From: Azophilus sp965116165
GTDB taxonomy: Bacteria > Pseudomonadota > Gammaproteobacteria > Pseudomonadales > Azotimanducaceae
DNA: 64,000 nucleotides
NCBI GenBank assembly: GCA_965116165.1
Contig: OZ220484.1
Location: 1,488,001 to 1,552,000, forward strand
Reading direction: 5' to 3'
The notes under the pieces were generated by a model, which had not been told where the DNA came from, made no database searches, and saw only the letters and a program-made list of their open reading frames with translations. Every line of letters starts with the position of its first letter. The first letter of the stretch is position 1. Positions 50,203 to 60,127 of the stretch are shown here, piece after piece. A program made the translations under genes and the position numbers.

Positions 50203-53200
50203 TCATGCGGCATCCCCTTGAGATCCGGCGGGAAGCGTATCGAAATCCCGGCCGGGGGGCGGCGGGTGCGTGGGCAGCGATCTTTCAGCCCGCAGATAGT
50301 AGATCGCGGGAATGACGAACAGGGTCAGCACGATGGTGGAGATGGTGCCGCCGACCATGGGCAGCGCGATTCGCCGCATCACATCTGATCCCAGGCCGTC
50401 GGTGACGAAGATTGGCGCCAGCCCGGCCAGCACGGTGACAACCGTCATCAGGAGCGGGCGTATCCGAAGGACGGCTCCAAGCCGGATAGCACAGAGCAGT
50501 TCGGCTTTGGTGGTTGGTGGGTCGGATCGCACCTGTTGATCAATGTACAGCAGCATGACGATCACGGTTTCCACCGCGATGCCACCGAGCGCGATGAACC
50601 CCACCGCGACGGCCACCGACAGGTTGTAGCCGGCCAGCCACACAGCACAGAGCCCCCCGACCAAGGCGAACGGCAGGGACAGCATGATGACGAGGGTGCG
50701 GTCAAATCGGCCGAAATGCAGCATCAAAAGCAGGAAGATGAGGGCTACGGTGGCCGGAATCGCAACGTTCAGCCGCTTGTTTGCCGCTTGCAACTGCTCG
50801 TACTGCCCCGACCATCCGATGGCGTATCCGGGGGGAAGATCGACCGCTTGTGCAACGGCGCGGCGCGCCTCCGTGACGTATCCGCCGAGGTCGCGTCCGG
50901 CGATGTCCACGAACACCCACCCGGTAAGGCGGGCGTTTTCCGAACGGATCATCGGCGGTCCATCGGTGAAGGTGACCGTCGCAAGTTCACCGAGTGGAAT
51001 GTGCGCCCCGGATGGCGTGGGAACCAAGATGTCCTCCAAGTCCTCGGGGGTTTCACGGAACGCCCGGTCGTAGCGCAGCATGATGTCGTAGCGCTCGCGG
51101 CCTTCGACGCTTTCCGCGAGCTTCATGCCGCCAAGTGCCGTCTGGATTACCGACTGGAAAGTGCCGATGTCGATGTTGCGCCGTGCGAGTTCCGATCGAT
51201 GGGGTGCGATTTCCAGGTACTTGCCCCCCAGCACCCGGTCGGCAAAGGCCGAGCGCGTCCCCGGGACAGTGGCGACGACGGCTTCAACCTCGCGGGCGAT
51301 ATGTTCAACGATCTTGAGATCATCGCCTGTGATCTTGACCCCAACGGGGGTGCGCACCCCCGTCGAGACCATGTCCATGCGGATCTTGATCGGATAGCCC
51401 CAGGAGTTGACGAGGCCCGGCATCCGCAGACGCGAGTTCAGATCCTCAACGATAGTGTCCGCTGTCATTCCAGGCCGCCACGCCGATTCCGGCTTGAGAC
51501 GAATCCAGGTCTCAATCATGGTGAGGGGCGCGGGGTCGGTGGCGGAGTCCGCCCGACCGGCTTTGCCGAAGACGCTCTCGACCTCGGGAAGGGTGCCGAT
51601 GACACGATTGGTCTGGCCTAGTATCTCCCGCATCTTGGTCGACGACACCCCGGGTAGGGTCGTCGGCATGTAGAGGAGTTCCCCTTCGTAAAGAGCGGGC
51701 ATGAATTCCGATCCGAGCTTGTTTAGCGGCACGATGATACTTGCCATGAGGGCCAAGGCGACCATTACAGTGAGCCACCGAAACTTAAGCGCCCCGTACA
51801 GCATGGGGAGGTAAAGCCGGACAAGAAGCCGATTGAGAGGATTCCGCTGCGCCAAGACCATCCGACCACGAAGCAGCCAGTGCATCAGCACCGGGACAAG
51901 CGTAACCGACAGAATTGCCGCGAACGCCATCGCATAGGTCTTGGTGTAGGCGAGCGGAGAAAACAGGCGGTAACTCTCCCCGGTGAGGGCAAATACCGGC
52001 AGGAATGAGACCGTGATGATCAGCAGCGAGAAGAACAGCGCCGGCCCAACTTCCTGTGTAGCCCGAATCAGAGCTCGGCGGCGCAACTCGGAATCGAGCC
52101 GCGAACCCAATTCCTCAAGCCTACGGATGAAGTTTTCCACCATCACAATGGAAGCGTCCACCATTGCTCCAACCGCGACCGCAATGCCGCCGAGTGACAT
52201 GATGTTTGCCGTAATGCCCTGCGCGGCCATGATCAGGAACGCGCCCAGCACGCCCAGCGGGAGCGTGATGACGACGACGAAGGCAGCTCGCAGGTGCAGG
52301 AGGAAGACCAGGATCACGATGGCAACCGCCAGCCCTTCCTCAAGCAGCTTGCGTTTTAGATAGTCCACCGCGCCGGCAATCAACGGCGAACGATCATAGA
52401 CGGTGACGATTTCCACGCCATCCGGAAGGCCGCGCTCAAGCTCGACAAGCTTCGCCTTGACCCGATTGATCACGTCGAGAGCGTTCTCGCCGTTTCGCAT
52501 GATCACAATTCCGGCCACCGTCTCACCCTCCCCATCCAGTTCAACCATGCCGCGGCGAAGCGCTGGCCCTTCCACGATTCGGGCAATGTCGGCAAGCGTC
52601 ACGGGTGTGCCGTCTTCCGCATGGACGACCACCTGTTCCAGATCGAAGCGGTTTTTCACGTAGCCCGATGACCGGATGACGAACTCGCTTTCACCCTGCT
52701 CAAGCACCCGGCCACCCACCTCGCTGGAAGCAGCCTGAACGGCCGCGACGATGCGGCGGAGGGAAATGTCGTGGGCGCGGAGCTGGTTGGGGTCAATCAG
52801 CACCTGATATTCGCGCACGAATCCGCCGACCGAGGCGACTTCCGCAACACCTGCGACGCCGGCAAGTTCCAGCTTCAGGAACCAGTCCTGCAACGAACGC
52901 AATTCGGCGAGGTCGGTCTGGCCGCTTCGATCGACCAAGGCGTATTGGAAGATCCACCCGACGCCGGTTGCATCGGGGCCGATCTGTGGCGTGGCTCCGG
53001 GAGGCAGTGCCGACCCCAGCCGCGAGAGGGCCTCGACCACCCGGGCCCGCCCCCAGTAGAGGTCAACATCATCTTCGAAGATCACGTAGACGAAGCTGGT
53101 GCCGAACATGGAGGAGCCGCGTACATCCTTGGTCCGCGGCAAGCCGAGGAGGTTGGTGGACAGGGGATAGGTTACTAGATCCTCGACAATTTGCGGTGAC

Positions 53201-53418
53201 TGGCCAGGGAAATCGGTACGAATGATGACTTGAGTGTCCGTGAGGTCGGGAATCGCGTCGAGCGGCGTTCGCTGCATGGCCAGCCAGCCGGCCGCTCCAA
53301 GGGCCGCCGCCAAGGTCAGCACGATAAGCGGATTGGCGATCGACCAGGCGATCAGCTTGGCAACTGCGGAATGGGAGGGGTCGCGACCGGTTAGACCATC
53401 ATGGCTGTCCACGGTCAT
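50203..53418 (-). CDS. cusA: Heavy-metal RND efflux pump, Cu(I)/Ag(I) type
   Basis: A 1071-residue inner-membrane RND pump. The proton-relay helix reads GGIAVAVGAMVDASIVMVEN, as in CusA rather than the Zn/Co pump CzcA. All three methionines of the CusA metal relay appear present: SEFMPALYEGELLYMPTTLP, PAPLTMIETWIRLKP, and IRMDMVSTGVRTPVGVKITG. It exports Cu(I) or Ag(I) from periplasm and cytoplasm through a tripartite complex. Its start overlaps the end of the adaptor gene by four bases. No metal-responsive regulator is visible beside the operon. Confidence 0.94.
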   Translation of the reverse strand: MTVDSHDGLTGRDPSHSAVAKLIAWSIANPLIVLTLAAALGAAGWLAMQRTPLDAIPDLTDTQVIIRTDFPGQSPQIVEDLVTYPLSTNLLGLPRTKDVRGSSMFGTSFVYVIFEDDVDLYWGRARVVEALSRLGSALPPGATPQIGPDATGVGWIFQYALVDRSGQTDLAELRSLQDWFLKLELAGVAGVAEVASVGGFVREYQVLIDPNQLRAHDISLRRIVAAVQAASSEVGGRVLEQGESEFVIRSSGYVKNRFDLEQVVVHAEDGTPVTLADIARIVEGPALRRGMVELDGEGETVAGIVIMRNGENALDVINRVKAKLVELERGLPDGVEIVTVYDRSPLIAGAVDYLKRKLLEEGLAVAIVILVFLLHLRAAFVVVITLPLGVLGAFLIMAAQGITANIMSLGGIAVAVGAMVDASIVMVENFIRRLEELGSRLDSELRRRALIRATQEVGPALFFSLLIITVSFLPVFALTGESYRLFSPLAYTKTYAMAFAAILSVTLVPVLMHWLLRGRMVLAQRNPLNRLLVRLYLPMLYGALKFRWLTVMVALALMASIIVPLNKLGSEFMPALYEGELLYMPTTLPGVSSTKMREILGQTNRVIGTLPEVESVFGKAGRADSATDPAPLTMIETWIRLKPESAWRPGMTADTIVEDLNSRLRMPGLVNSWGYPIKIRMDMVSTGVRTPVGVKITGDDLKIVEHIAREVEAVVATVPGTRSAFADRVLGGKYLEIAPHRSELARRNIDIGTFQSVIQTALGGMKLAESVEGRERYDIMLRYDRAFRETPEDLEDILVPTPSGAHIPLGELATVTFTDGPPMIRSENARLTGWVFVDIAGRDLGGYVTEARRAVAQAVDLPPGYAIGWSGQYEQLQAANKRLNVAIPATVALIFLLLMLHFGRFDRTLVIMLSLPFALVGGLCAVWLAGYNLSVAVAVGFIALGGIAVETVIVMLLYIDQQVRSDPPTTKAELLCAIRLGAVLRIRPLLMTVVTVLAGLAPIFVTDGLGSDVMRRIALPMVGGTISTIVLTLFVIPAIYYLRAERSLPTHPPPPGRDFDTLPAGSQGDAA

Positions 53419-54755
53419 TCCCGCGACCGCAGGTGCCCGTTATGCGGATCGACCGTTGCGCGGTCAGGCTGTGGCGCGCGCTCTTTCAGACCGCCCGCCA
53501 TGGCGGGCGGCGCTTCCAGTCGGGTCAGCCCTCCCCGCAAGCTCACCTCCGAGTCGAGCAGAAACTGTCCGCTGGTGACCACCTGTTCTCCTTCGGCCAA
53601 GCCGCTGCGGATGGCCGTTCTTCCTTCCGCGGATGGGCCGGTATCGACGGTACGGCCGGCAAAGCGGCCGGCGCCAAGGGAAACGATGACGTGCTCCCCC
53701 CGTCCGTCCCGCAAAATCGCCTCGCTCGGGACGGAAAGACGTGCCGCGCCGGAATCAAGTTCGAAGCGGATGTCCGCGTAGGCACCGGGACGCAGGTGTC
53801 CAATGGTATTGTCCACCACGATGCGGACATCGGCGGTACGCGTCTGCGGATCGATAGTGGGGTAGATGTAGTCTACGTGGCCTTCGGCTGGTGCCTGGGG
53901 CGCACTCGGAAAGCTTAACGCGACCCGCAATCCAGTCTTGATTAGGGAAAGATCGGCTTCGGGAATGGCGGCGATCACCCAGACATCCGTGTATGACTGG
54001 AAGCGGAGGGTTGGCGTCCCGGGCTTCACGTAGTCGCCCTCGCGAACATGGAGCCTGCTGACTGTTCCCGCGGACTCGGCGTACACCGGCACCCGCTCGA
54101 TGACCTCTCTGGTCTGGCTCAGGCGCTCAATGGCGGCCGGTTGCATGCCGACGGAGCGAAGACGTTGTCTGACCGCGGCGATGCGCTTTTCGTTTCCGAT
54201 CCGGAGTGATGCGAGATAGTCCTTCTGGGCGGCGATCAGGTCCGGGCTGTAGACGCGATAGAGCAATTCCCCGGAGCGGACCGAGTCGCCTTCGGCGCGC
54301 ACGGTCAGATCCTCGATCCACCCCTCCAGACGGGAGGCGGAAACGGTTTCCAGACGTTCGTCGGTATCGACGTTGCCGAACGCGCGCACGGTGCGTTTAA
54401 AGGGAACATGTTCGGCCGGAGCCGTTCGGACCCCCATGGTCTGGATCATTTCCGGTGCCACGGCAATCACGCCATTGCCTTCGGCACCCGCCTCCTCACC
54501 CTGCGCCGGCACGAGTTCCATGCCACAGATCGGGCACGTGCCGTCGGCATCGGTTGTGACGTAATGCGGATGCATCGGGCAGGTGTAAAGCTGCGGCCCG
54601 TCATTGACGATTGCCGCAAGCGTCGCGACCTCATCATCGGCTTGGATTGGGGCGAGCGCATCTTCGGCAACATGGCCCCGGTCGTGGAGTAGATATCCGA
54701 GAAGAACCAAGACCAGAAGAAGCCCCAGACCGATGTAGAACATCGCTGGTTTCAT
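53415..54755 (-). CDS. cusB: RND efflux periplasmic adaptor with heavy-metal-binding domain
   Basis: A 446-residue CusB. An N-terminal membrane anchor (FYIGLGLLLVLVLLGYLL) is followed by a small metal-binding domain with YTCPMHPHYVTTDADGTCPI and CGMELVP, typical of CusB/SilB-type adaptors. Then come the HlyD-like barrel and hairpin parts. It carries Cu(I)/Ag(I) to CusA in the periplasm. It overlaps cusC and cusA by four bases each (ATGA type), so the three genes form one tightly coupled operon. Confidence 0.93.
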   Translation of the reverse strand: MKPAMFYIGLGLLLVLVLLGYLLHDRGHVAEDALAPIQADDEVATLAAIVNDGPQLYTCPMHPHYVTTDADGTCPICGMELVPAQGEEAGAEGNGVIAVAPEMIQTMGVRTAPAEHVPFKRTVRAFGNVDTDERLETVSASRLEGWIEDLTVRAEGDSVRSGELLYRVYSPDLIAAQKDYLASLRIGNEKRIAAVRQRLRSVGMQPAAIERLSQTREVIERVPVYAESAGTVSRLHVREGDYVKPGTPTLRFQSYTDVWVIAAIPEADLSLIKTGLRVALSFPSAPQAPAEGHVDYIYPTIDPQTRTADVRIVVDNTIGHLRPGAYADIRFELDSGAARLSVPSEAILRDGRGEHVIVSLGAGRFAGRTVDTGPSAEGRTAIRSGLAEGEQVVTSGQFLLDSEVSLRGGLTRLEAPPAMAGGLKERAPQPDRATVDPHNGHLRSRE

Positions 54756-56128
54756 AGTTCGACCAAGAGAGCGTTCATGCGGGCGATGGCCTGATCGCGA
54801 CGGGCCTGCTCACCCGCGATCTGCCCCTGAAGTTTCAGTACGGCTACTTCACCATCGAGAATGGGCGAGTAATCGCCGGCCCCGCTTTCATAGATGGTCA
54901 GCCGAGCGGCGATTTGGTCACGGATGGCGACGATTTTCCGCGACAGAATTACGATACTGGATTCGGCGGCCGTACGGGTTGCTTCCCAGGTCCGATATCG
55001 GCCCAATGCATGGCGGGTAGCGGCCATGACCCGACTGCGGGCGGCCTCACGATTCGCTGCGGCCTCACGCAAGGCTGGTGCCTGCGAGCGCTTTGCCCAG
55101 AAGGGAACCGTGAACATCATGGTGGCGCTTACCCAATCGTCGCCCGGACCGTCGCGCTGCTGGTACATGAGCTGAACTTCCCAGTTCAGCTTCCAAGCCG
55201 CCTCCGCCTCAAGGATATCGGCCTCGGCCACGGACACATCGGCTTGTGCCACCCGAACGGCGTGAAACGCCAAGGGCTCACCGGACCAAGCCTGCGGCGA
55301 CAGCGGCGGCGGCGGCGTATCCGAAGCCTCACCGACGAGTTCCACAAGTCGGGCCCGGATTTGATCGGCCTCGGCTCCGAGGTCGACCAAGGTCCGGGCA
55401 ACTTCAGCGCGCTCGACATCGATTTCGGCGAGGCGGAACAGAACCGGGTGCCCGGCGTCTATTTCTGTTTCAACGATTTGAGCGAGTTCGTCATACTTCA
55501 AACCCCTCGCCAAAAGGAGCGCCTGCAGCGTCTTGATCCGTTGCTGGTCAATCAGCGCAACGACAAGGTCCGCACGGAGGTCCGCGAGCCGCTGGTCGAT
55601 GAGCGAATCGTTGCGCAGGGCGCTTTCATTGGCTTGGGTCGCCCAAGCGTCGCGGCGGGCACGACTCGGAATCATCTGACGGACGCCCACCGTCTTGCTC
55701 GTCGGCAGGTACCGGGAAAATGAAGGGTCACGAAATGGGAAATTGAGAATCCCAAACGACAGGACGGGGTCGGGCAGGGCGACGGCTGTCAGGGCCCGTT
55801 CACGAAGCCCCGCCGACTTATGACGGAGCGCTTGGAGCACTGGATGTTCAGCTAGCCGCGCTTCCAGATGATCGAAGTCTTGGGCAAGCGCGGCAGGCCA
55901 ACCCGACAGGGAGACCAACGCGACACCCAGCAGGGCGGCAAGCCACAGGAAAGGGAACGGATTCGTCAGCACTTTGCGTGTTGCCTTGCGTTCGGCGATG
56001 CCGACAAGTTCAATCGGGGGGCGGTTGGGAAAGCGGGCGACCAGCGACAGGCTATCGCCCGTCGTCTTGGCCTTGCGGCGTTCGTCGGGGTCGAGCCCTG
56101 CGACCACGTTTTCGACATCCAGCGCCAT
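54752..56128 (-). CDS. cusC: Outer-membrane efflux channel of the Cus operon, TolC family
   Basis: A 458-residue TolC-like protein with the helical outer-membrane-factor repeats (ARRDAWATQANESALRND to RADLVVALIDQQRIKTL, and a matching second half). It is first in the operon. Oddly, the hydrophobic signal core (FLWLAALLGVALVSLSGWPA) starts only near residue 59. ATG 56128 has a near-perfect AGGAGG eight bases upstream, so the 50-residue polar N-terminus seems to be made. A GTG at 55972 would give a normal signal peptide but has no ribosome binding site. There is no lipobox, unlike enterobacterial CusC. Confidence 0.88.
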   Translation of the reverse strand: MALDVENVVAGLDPDERRKAKTTGDSLSLVARFPNRPPIELVGIAERKATRKVLTNPFPFLWLAALLGVALVSLSGWPAALAQDFDHLEARLAEHPVLQALRHKSAGLRERALTAVALPDPVLSFGILNFPFRDPSFSRYLPTSKTVGVRQMIPSRARRDAWATQANESALRNDSLIDQRLADLRADLVVALIDQQRIKTLQALLLARGLKYDELAQIVETEIDAGHPVLFRLAEIDVERAEVARTLVDLGAEADQIRARLVELVGEASDTPPPPLSPQAWSGEPLAFHAVRVAQADVSVAEADILEAEAAWKLNWEVQLMYQQRDGPGDDWVSATMMFTVPFWAKRSQAPALREAAANREAARSRVMAATRHALGRYRTWEATRTAAESSIVILSRKIVAIRDQIAARLTIYESGAGDYSPILDGEVAVLKLQGQIAGEQARRDQAIARMNALLVEL

Positions 56129-56195
56129 TGGGATCCTCCTGCCCTATCCGTCGACGAGCCGGACAAGCGCCGGTCGAACCGCTCGTCGGCCGCGC

Positions 56196-56990
56196 TCAAA
56201 CCGCTATGGGCGCCCTAATGGGGCCGTGGCAGCGATAGTTGCGCAACTCGAAGTCGTCGATGGTGAATTCGAATAGATCATCCACATCCGGGTTGAGTTT
56301 TAGCGACGGCGGGGGCAGCGGTACGCGGGAAAGCTGCAGGTCGGCCTGTTCGAGGTGGTTCTCGTAGAGATGCGCATCGCCAAAGGTGTGCACGAACTCG
56401 CCTGGCCACAGCCCGGTGACCTGCGCGATCATCATGGTCAACAGCGCGTAGGAAGCGATATTGAAGGGGACGCCGAGAAAAAGATCGGCACTGCGCTGGT
56501 AAAGCTGGCAGGAGAGCCTGCCCTCCGCCACATAGAACTGGAACAGCGTATGGCAGGGTGGCAGCGCCATGCTGTCCACCAATGCCGCGTTCCAGGCACT
56601 GACGATATGGCGACGCGAGTGCGGATGCTCCCGAATGCTTCTCAGCACCCCCGCGATCTGGTCGATGGTTGTGCCGTCCGGCACCGGCCATAGCCGCCAC
56701 TGGGAGCCATACACCGGCCCAAGCTCACCGTTCTCGTCCGCCCATTCATCCCAAATGTGTACATCGTTGTCGAGCAGGTACCTGATGTTGGTGCTGCCGG
56801 ATAGAAACCACAGCAGTTCGTGCGCAATCAGGCGAAAGGCCACTTTCTTGGTGGTCACGAGGGGAAACCCGGCACTCAAATCGAAGCGCATTTGATGACC
56901 GAAAATGCTGCGGGTGCCGGTGCCGGTGCGGTCGCCGCGGCGAACACCCGCATGTCTGACGTGGCGCAGCAGCTCCAAGTATTGTTTCAT
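56196..56990 (-). CDS. thyA: Thymidylate synthase
   Basis: A 264-residue enzyme that methylates dUMP to dTMP with methylene-tetrahydrofolate. Conserved parts: MKQYLELLRHV at ATG 56990, DRTGTGTRSIFGHQMRFDLS, GFPLVTTKKV, the catalytic Cys in ALPPCHTLFQFYV, LYQRSADLFLGVPFNIASYA, and HTFGDAHLYENH. The frame is open to 57557 in the antisense of no family match, so the shorter start is used. It overlaps lgt by four bases (ATGA). Confidence 0.96.
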   Translation of the reverse strand: MKQYLELLRHVRHAGVRRGDRTGTGTRSIFGHQMRFDLSAGFPLVTTKKVAFRLIAHELLWFLSGSTNIRYLLDNDVHIWDEWADENGELGPVYGSQWRLWPVPDGTTIDQIAGVLRSIREHPHSRRHIVSAWNAALVDSMALPPCHTLFQFYVAEGRLSCQLYQRSADLFLGVPFNIASYALLTMMIAQVTGLWPGEFVHTFGDAHLYENHLEQADLQLSRVPLPPPSLKLNPDVDDLFEFTIDDFELRNYRCHGPIRAPIAV

Positions 56991-57829
56991 TGGTGACGGC
57001 CCAATTGATTTGAGCGCAACGCCCACAGGATCACGAGAGCACCAATGATCGCCATGGGCAGCGACAGCAACTGCCCCATCGTCAACCAATCGAAGGCGAG
57101 AAAACCGATGTGTCCATCGGGTTCGCGGAACCACTCGGTGGCGAATCGCAACAGCCCGTATCCCAACAGGAAGATTCCCGAAACCAGGCCGACGGGGCGC
57201 GGCCGGGCGGCAACCCACCAAACAAGCGCGAACAAAACCAGGCCCTCGGCAACCGCCTGATACAGCGATGAGGGATGCCGCGCAAAGGCCTCCCATTGAC
57301 CGGTGCACAGCACGTTGATCTGGCGAACGGCATCGACGGCGCAGGGATAGATCAAACCCCAGGGGGCCTCGGTAACGCGGCCCGGCAACTCGGTGTTGGC
57401 AAAATTGCCCAGGCGGCCCAGGCCCAGGCCCGTGGGAACCAGGGGCGCAACAAAATCCGCAACCGGCCAAAAACCCCGGCCAGCGCGCCGCCCATACCAG
57501 GCCATGGCGGCGACCACCCCAAGCAGGCCGCCGTGAAACGACATGCCGCCGTCCCAAACCCTGAGGAGAACCAGCGGGTCGCGTAGAAACGCTTCGAACG
57601 AATAAAACAGCACATAGCCGATACGGCCGCCGAGCACGGCACCGACAGCGCCGTAAAACACCAAATCCGAAACCTGCTCATGCGACCAATCCGAAAACGC
57701 CCCGCGACCCCGCACCGTGCCGAGCCACCACGCCAGGCCAAAGGCCGCCAGATACGCCAAGCCGTACCAACGCACGGCGAGGGGCCCAATCGAAACAATG
57801 ACAGGGTCAATGACCGGATAGTGCAACAT
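56987..57829 (-). CDS. lgt: Prolipoprotein diacylglyceryl transferase
   Basis: A 280-residue inner-membrane enzyme that attaches diacylglycerol to the lipobox Cys of prolipoproteins. It has seven membrane helices, RWYGLAYLAAFGLAWWLG at the start, the motif YGAVGAVLGGRIGYVLFY, and the Lgt signature GLGLGRLGNFANTELPGRVT. ptsP ends with TAA immediately before this ATG, and thyA overlaps its end, so ptsP-lgt-thyA form one transcript. It would process the three lipoproteins predicted in this window. Confidence 0.95.
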   Translation of the reverse strand: MLHYPVIDPVIVSIGPLAVRWYGLAYLAAFGLAWWLGTVRGRGAFSDWSHEQVSDLVFYGAVGAVLGGRIGYVLFYSFEAFLRDPLVLLRVWDGGMSFHGGLLGVVAAMAWYGRRAGRGFWPVADFVAPLVPTGLGLGRLGNFANTELPGRVTEAPWGLIYPCAVDAVRQINVLCTGQWEAFARHPSSLYQAVAEGLVLFALVWWVAARPRPVGLVSGIFLLGYGLLRFATEWFREPDGHIGFLAFDWLTMGQLLSLPMAIIGALVILWALRSNQLGRHQ

Positions 57830-60127
57830 TTATTGTGAGCGCCCCGCCCGAACTCGCTCGCGATGGCTGGGAACAACCCGGCCGAGCCCCGCCCCAACCA
57901 ATTGGCGTTCCATGTATTCCTGGATGTCCCGAGCGGAATCCATGCGCAGCGCCCGCAAAAGCATGCGCCTCGCATCGGTGCGCTTGATGTTGCGCAGCAC
58001 CCACTTGACCTTGGGCAGATTGGTGGCGTTCATGGAAAGAACCCGATAGCCCATTCCGGCAAGCAAAACGGCACCAATGGGCGTACCGGCCAATTCACCG
58101 CAAATACCGAGACCCTTGCGCTGCGCCACGGCATGCCTGGCCACCTCCCGGAGCGCGCGCAATACCGAGGGGTGGATGTCCATGTAAAGTTCGGCAACGC
58201 GGGGATTGTTGCGGTCCACCGCCAACATGTATTGGGTGAGGTCGTTGGAACCGACGGCCAGAAAGTCGACCCGCCGCGCCAATTCGCGGGCCTGATAAAC
58301 CGCCGAGGGCACTTCCACCATCACGCCGATTTGCGGCGGCTTGACGCTGAACCCCTCCTCCACCACCTCCCGGTGCGCCCGCTCCACCAATTTTTTGGCT
58401 TCGTCAACCTCAAACAGGTTGGACACCATGGGCAGCATGATGCGCAGGATACCTTGCAACCCGGCGTTGGCCTTGAGCATAGCCCGCACCTGCACCAGGA
58501 AAATCTCCGGGTGGTCCAACGTGACGCGAATGCCCCGCCAGCCGAGAAAGGGGTTGTCCTCCGAGATGGGGAAGTAGGGCAGCGCCTTGTCGCCGCCCAC
58601 ATCGAGGGTGCGCATGGTCACCGGCCGGGGCTCGAATGCCTCCATATGTTCCCGGTAGAGTTCGCGCTGCTCCTCTTCGGTGGGGAAGCGATCCTGGGTG
58701 ACGAAGGGCACTTCCGTTCGAAACAGGCCGATGCCCTCCGCGCCCCGGTCGAGGGAACGGGAGATCTCGCCGGTCAAGCCGATATTCACCCACAACAGTA
58801 TTCGCCAGCCGTCGAGGGTAACGCACGGCAGTTCTCGCAACTCGTCTATCTCTTCGGCGAATTCGCGCTCTTCCTCGATCAGGGCGCGATACTCCCCGGC
58901 AAGTTTGGCCGACGGGTTCGCATAGACCTCGCCGTAGTGGCCGTCCACAATCAGCGACTGGCCGTCCATTTGATATATCGGTACGTCCACGGCGCCCATC
59001 ACCGCCGGGATGCCAAGTGCGCGGGCAAGTATCGCGACATGGGAATTGACCGAGCCGCGGGCGGACACAATCCCTTTCAGTCGATCGGCGGGCACGCTGG
59101 TCAGCATGCCGGGCGTAATCTGCTGGCCAACCAGAATCGTCTCTTCCAGAAAGTCGCGGCGACGCGCGCCTATATCCTGCAAATAGGCCAGCACGCGCAA
59201 CCCCAAATCTTCAACATCGGTTCCGCGTTCCTTCAGATAAACATCCTCCATCCGCTCGAAGCGCCGGGTGTGCTCGCGAATCACGTTCTTCAAGGCGCCC
59301 TGGGCCCACTCGCCGCGCCGAATGCGCTCCCGCACATCGCCGGTCAGCGCTTCGTCGTCGAGCATGTGCAGGTAGGCATCGAACAACGCCAGTTCCTCCC
59401 GGGAGATGCTCTGCGCAAACTGCTCGCTAATGCGCCGAATATCACCGCGCACGGAACCCACGGCCTTGTCGAAGAGCATCAGTTCAACGGTCACGTTGCT
59501 GGCTTCCCGGTCGGGCACATCGTCAAGATTGGTGACCGGTTGCATGACCGTTGCCGTACCGAACGCGATTCCGGGCGACCCGGCCAGGCCGTCGATGCGA
59601 AAATCGCGGGCATCCTTATTGGCGTCGAGCAGCGATTCGATGCCGCCGACCGCTTCGGCGTGGGCGATGGCGGTGGCGAGTTGGGCCGCCAGGGTTACTA
59701 GAAACGCCTCTTCATCCGCATCGAAGCGCCGCGATTCCCGCTGTTGGGCGACGAGCACGCCCAGGGTGCGGCGGTGGTGAATAATCGGCACGCCAAGGAA
59801 GGCATTGAATGGCTCTTCCCCGAGTTCGGGCATGTGATGAAAGTGGGGATGTTCGCTCGCCAACGGCAGATTGATCGGCTCCGCCCGTTCGCCGACCAGA
59901 CCAACCAGGCCCTCCCCCAGTTCAATGGTCGATGCGCCGACCGAATCCGGATTCAGGCCCTCGTTGGCGGCAAACAAATATCGGTGTGCGTCCGCTGTCT
60001 TGAGATACACGGAACAGACCTCGATGGCGAGGGCCTCGCAAACTTCGCGGACAATGACTTGCAGGGCATCTTTCAGCGACGGCGCGCCGGCGACTTGCTG
60101 GACGATGTGCTGCAGTCTGGTTAACAC
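57830..60127 (-). CDS. ptsP: Phosphoenolpyruvate-protein phosphotransferase PtsP (EI-Ntr)
   Basis: A 765-residue enzyme I of the nitrogen PTS. The N-terminal GAF domain (residues 1-165) starts LTRLQHIVQQVAGAPSLKDA. The EI part has the phospho-His segment SARGSVNSHVAILARALGIP and the PEP-binding blocks LPMVSNLFEVDEAKKLVERA, GVMVEVPSAVYQ and VGSNDLTQYMLAVDRNN. It passes phosphate from PEP to NPr for regulation rather than sugar import. The start is GTG 60127, seven bases into the end of rppH; the frame continues upstream without homology. Confidence 0.95.
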   Translation of the reverse strand: MLTRLQHIVQQVAGAPSLKDALQVIVREVCEALAIEVCSVYLKTADAHRYLFAANEGLNPDSVGASTIELGEGLVGLVGERAEPINLPLASEHPHFHHMPELGEEPFNAFLGVPIIHHRRTLGVLVAQQRESRRFDADEEAFLVTLAAQLATAIAHAEAVGGIESLLDANKDARDFRIDGLAGSPGIAFGTATVMQPVTNLDDVPDREASNVTVELMLFDKAVGSVRGDIRRISEQFAQSISREELALFDAYLHMLDDEALTGDVRERIRRGEWAQGALKNVIREHTRRFERMEDVYLKERGTDVEDLGLRVLAYLQDIGARRRDFLEETILVGQQITPGMLTSVPADRLKGIVSARGSVNSHVAILARALGIPAVMGAVDVPIYQMDGQSLIVDGHYGEVYANPSAKLAGEYRALIEEEREFAEEIDELRELPCVTLDGWRILLWVNIGLTGEISRSLDRGAEGIGLFRTEVPFVTQDRFPTEEEQRELYREHMEAFEPRPVTMRTLDVGGDKALPYFPISEDNPFLGWRGIRVTLDHPEIFLVQVRAMLKANAGLQGILRIMLPMVSNLFEVDEAKKLVERAHREVVEEGFSVKPPQIGVMVEVPSAVYQARELARRVDFLAVGSNDLTQYMLAVDRNNPRVAELYMDIHPSVLRALREVARHAVAQRKGLGICGELAGTPIGAVLLAGMGYRVLSMNATNLPKVKWVLRNIKRTDARRMLLRALRMDSARDIQEYMERQLVGAGLGRVVPSHRERVRAGRSQ

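Noticed and set aside
57863..59701. A 612-codon plus-strand open frame opposite ptsP
   Set aside because: It is an antisense shadow of a well-conserved enzyme, with His/Gln/Gly-rich composition typical of such shadows.
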